A stretch of 64,000 bases of DNA from Pictodentalium vernedei. Taxonomy: Eukaryota; Mollusca; Scaphopoda; Dentaliida; Dentaliidae. Position 1 is the first letter of the stretch, and every line of letters starts with the position of its first letter. Positions 62,942 to 64,000 of this stretch are shown here, piece by piece. The notes under the pieces were generated by a model. It did no database searches. It saw only the letters and a program-made list of their open reading frames with translations, and had not been told where the DNA came from. The position numbers and the translations under genes are program-made. The stretch is taken from contig CM062296.1 of assembly GCA_031216915.1 (NCBI GenBank), forward strand, positions 663,277,838-663,341,837, read 5' to 3'.

Positions 62942-63305
62942 GTAAATACATGTACTGTAACAATAAATTTATGACAAAAAGTATAACAATACTAAATAAT
63001 ACAATTAATAAAGAGCTCTTATTAAATTTCTATACAATTATGATGCACTTGCATTAAACTAATAATTAAATGCTTTAATGTTTGTCAGGAAGTTTAAATG
63101 GTTTAAAGTAATAATTAAATGCGTTAATTTTTGTCGGAAGTTTAGAAGGTAGAGCTGAAAACATGATTAAAGTTAAAAATAATTTTGAACAAATAATAGA
63201 ATTACTTCAAATAAGTTTTTAGGCATCCACATGGCATGCCTGGTCGCCGAGTTCATTAAAACTTCACTATTTTATCCAACTTGATAATTTATTTTTTATT
63301 TTTAG
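62942..63305 (+). other. Possible intron
   Basis: It begins GTAAATAC and ends in a T-rich tract TTTATTTTTTATTTTTAG. AT-rich, with a repeated AATAATTAAATGC block (63069-63080 and 63110-63121). Joining 62941 directly to 63306 does not keep the reading frame of the second open stretch, so either a small exon lies within or this copy has decayed. Confidence 0.4.
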
Positions 63306-63567
63306 GAATTGAAAGGAGCGGCAGTGAGAGAACGACGCGAAATAAGTTTTACTTGCCAACCTGGTCAAAGAATTTCCCATCTCAGCAATATCGAGAGTGT
63401 CGCAGTGGTTTCAGAGACAAATGCTACTGGTCCCCTTGAAAGCACCAGCACATCAGACACCTCCATTCCAGTAGAACAATTTGGTGTGGAGTTCAACTTG
63501 TCATCAAATAGCACATTCAATGTCACCAGAGATCAGCGTTCGATGATACCAGAAACACATGGAAAGT
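63306..63567 (+). CDS. Putative second exon
   Basis: Open between an acceptor TTTTTAG and a donor AAAG|TAAGTAAC (alternatively GAAA|GTAAGT at 63567-63568). It encodes ELKGAAVRERREISFTCQPG, then a Ser/Thr-rich part (LESTSTSDTSIPVEQFGVEF, NLSSNSTFNVTRDQRSMIPE). The first 16 residues resemble the end of the PHD-like domain in FLYWCH/MULE proteins (pattern YRxAVRxGxEIxWxC). Function is otherwise unknown. Confidence 0.45.
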
Positions 63568-63779
63568 AAGTAACTGAATTTTAAATTATGACCACTCAAA
63601 TATCACTCCCCGCGTTTGACAAAGTATTCTAATGGCAGACGACACTCGTAAAATAAATGATTGTGTTTCTAATAATTATTATATTTTTGCTTTAGTACAT
63701 AAGTGAAAAAAGAATTGAAAAAGCGATTTTTGTGAAAAACGCTGATAGCTAAAGGGTAAAATATTTATATTTTGTGTCC

Positions 63780-64000
63780 ATTATGAATCAATAAATGAAT
63801 GAATGAAGGAAGGAATGTATGAATGAATTAAGGAATGAATGAATGAAGGAATGAAATATTCATATTTTCTGTCTTGGATGAAAATGGGAAATATTTCCTG
63901 GAAAATTTTTGAATGTGTGAACGAATGAATGAAGTGACTGAATGAATGAATGAAGCAACCGAATGAATGAATGAATGAATGAATGAATGAATGAATATGA
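63780..64000. repeat. (AATG)n-type microsatellite
   Basis: GAATGAATGAATG units with GAAGGAAGG variants, interrupted near 63856-63920 by a block TGAAATATTCATATTTTCTG, then pure again to the window end. The array probably continues past the window. Confidence 0.85.

Overview
This is a eukaryotic window, about 64 kb, and almost every recognisable feature is a transposable element or a tandem repeat. There are spliced-style exon fragments, non-LTR retrotransposons, DIRS-type tyrosine-recombinase retroelements, piggyBac/hAT/Tc1-type DNA elements, and repeats built like the 'pearl'/Helentron-associated elements known from bivalves (core tandem repeat + tetranucleotide microsatellite + 3' hairpin). 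This mix suggests a marine invertebrate, most likely a mollusc. That is an inference, because no single-copy host gene settles it.

Left part (1-17.5 kb): short non-autonomous DNA elements in low-complexity DNA. These are MITEs flanked by TTAA (two families), by TA (two families) and by 8-bp duplications (hAT-like, two copies), a degenerate full-length Tc1 element with both termini (4650-6100), a 5'-truncated LINE end (about 8690-9005), a FLYWCH + MULE transposase pseudogene (about 10174-10930) and a complete 'hairpin-ended' repeat (11270-12820).

Middle (17.5-48.4 kb): three DIRS elements, all coding on the minus strand, each inside another element. DIRS-3 (20176-28565, old, broken) sits in an APE-type LINE (17548-29497) and itself carries a 335-bp-period tandem array. 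DIRS-1 (30161-36724) sits in a hairpin-ended repeat (29736-37872). DIRS-2 (41381-47920) sits in a hAT-like element (40457-48369) that still has a perfect 8-bp target duplication. DIRS-1 and DIRS-2 are about 99% alike by eye and young. All three show inverted terminal repeats and an internal complementary region that matches the two outer edges joined together.

Right part (48.4-64 kb): a third large hairpin-ended repeat with a 14-unit, 167-bp satellite array (48615-53045), a minus-strand LINE fragment, a second copy of the middle LINE's 3' end, a Jockey-like LINE with duplicated tails (57619-61883), a duplicated 0.7-kb unit, and two exon-like pieces (62829-62941, 63306-63567). The first exon-like piece resembles the Cys-rich N-terminus found in FLYWCH/MULE proteins. 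The window ends in an (AATG)n array.

No gene in the window can be called an intact host gene. The strongest structural observation is that five hairpin-ended repeats each have a different terminal hairpin, and in each the 5' end carries a match to that element's own hairpin arm.
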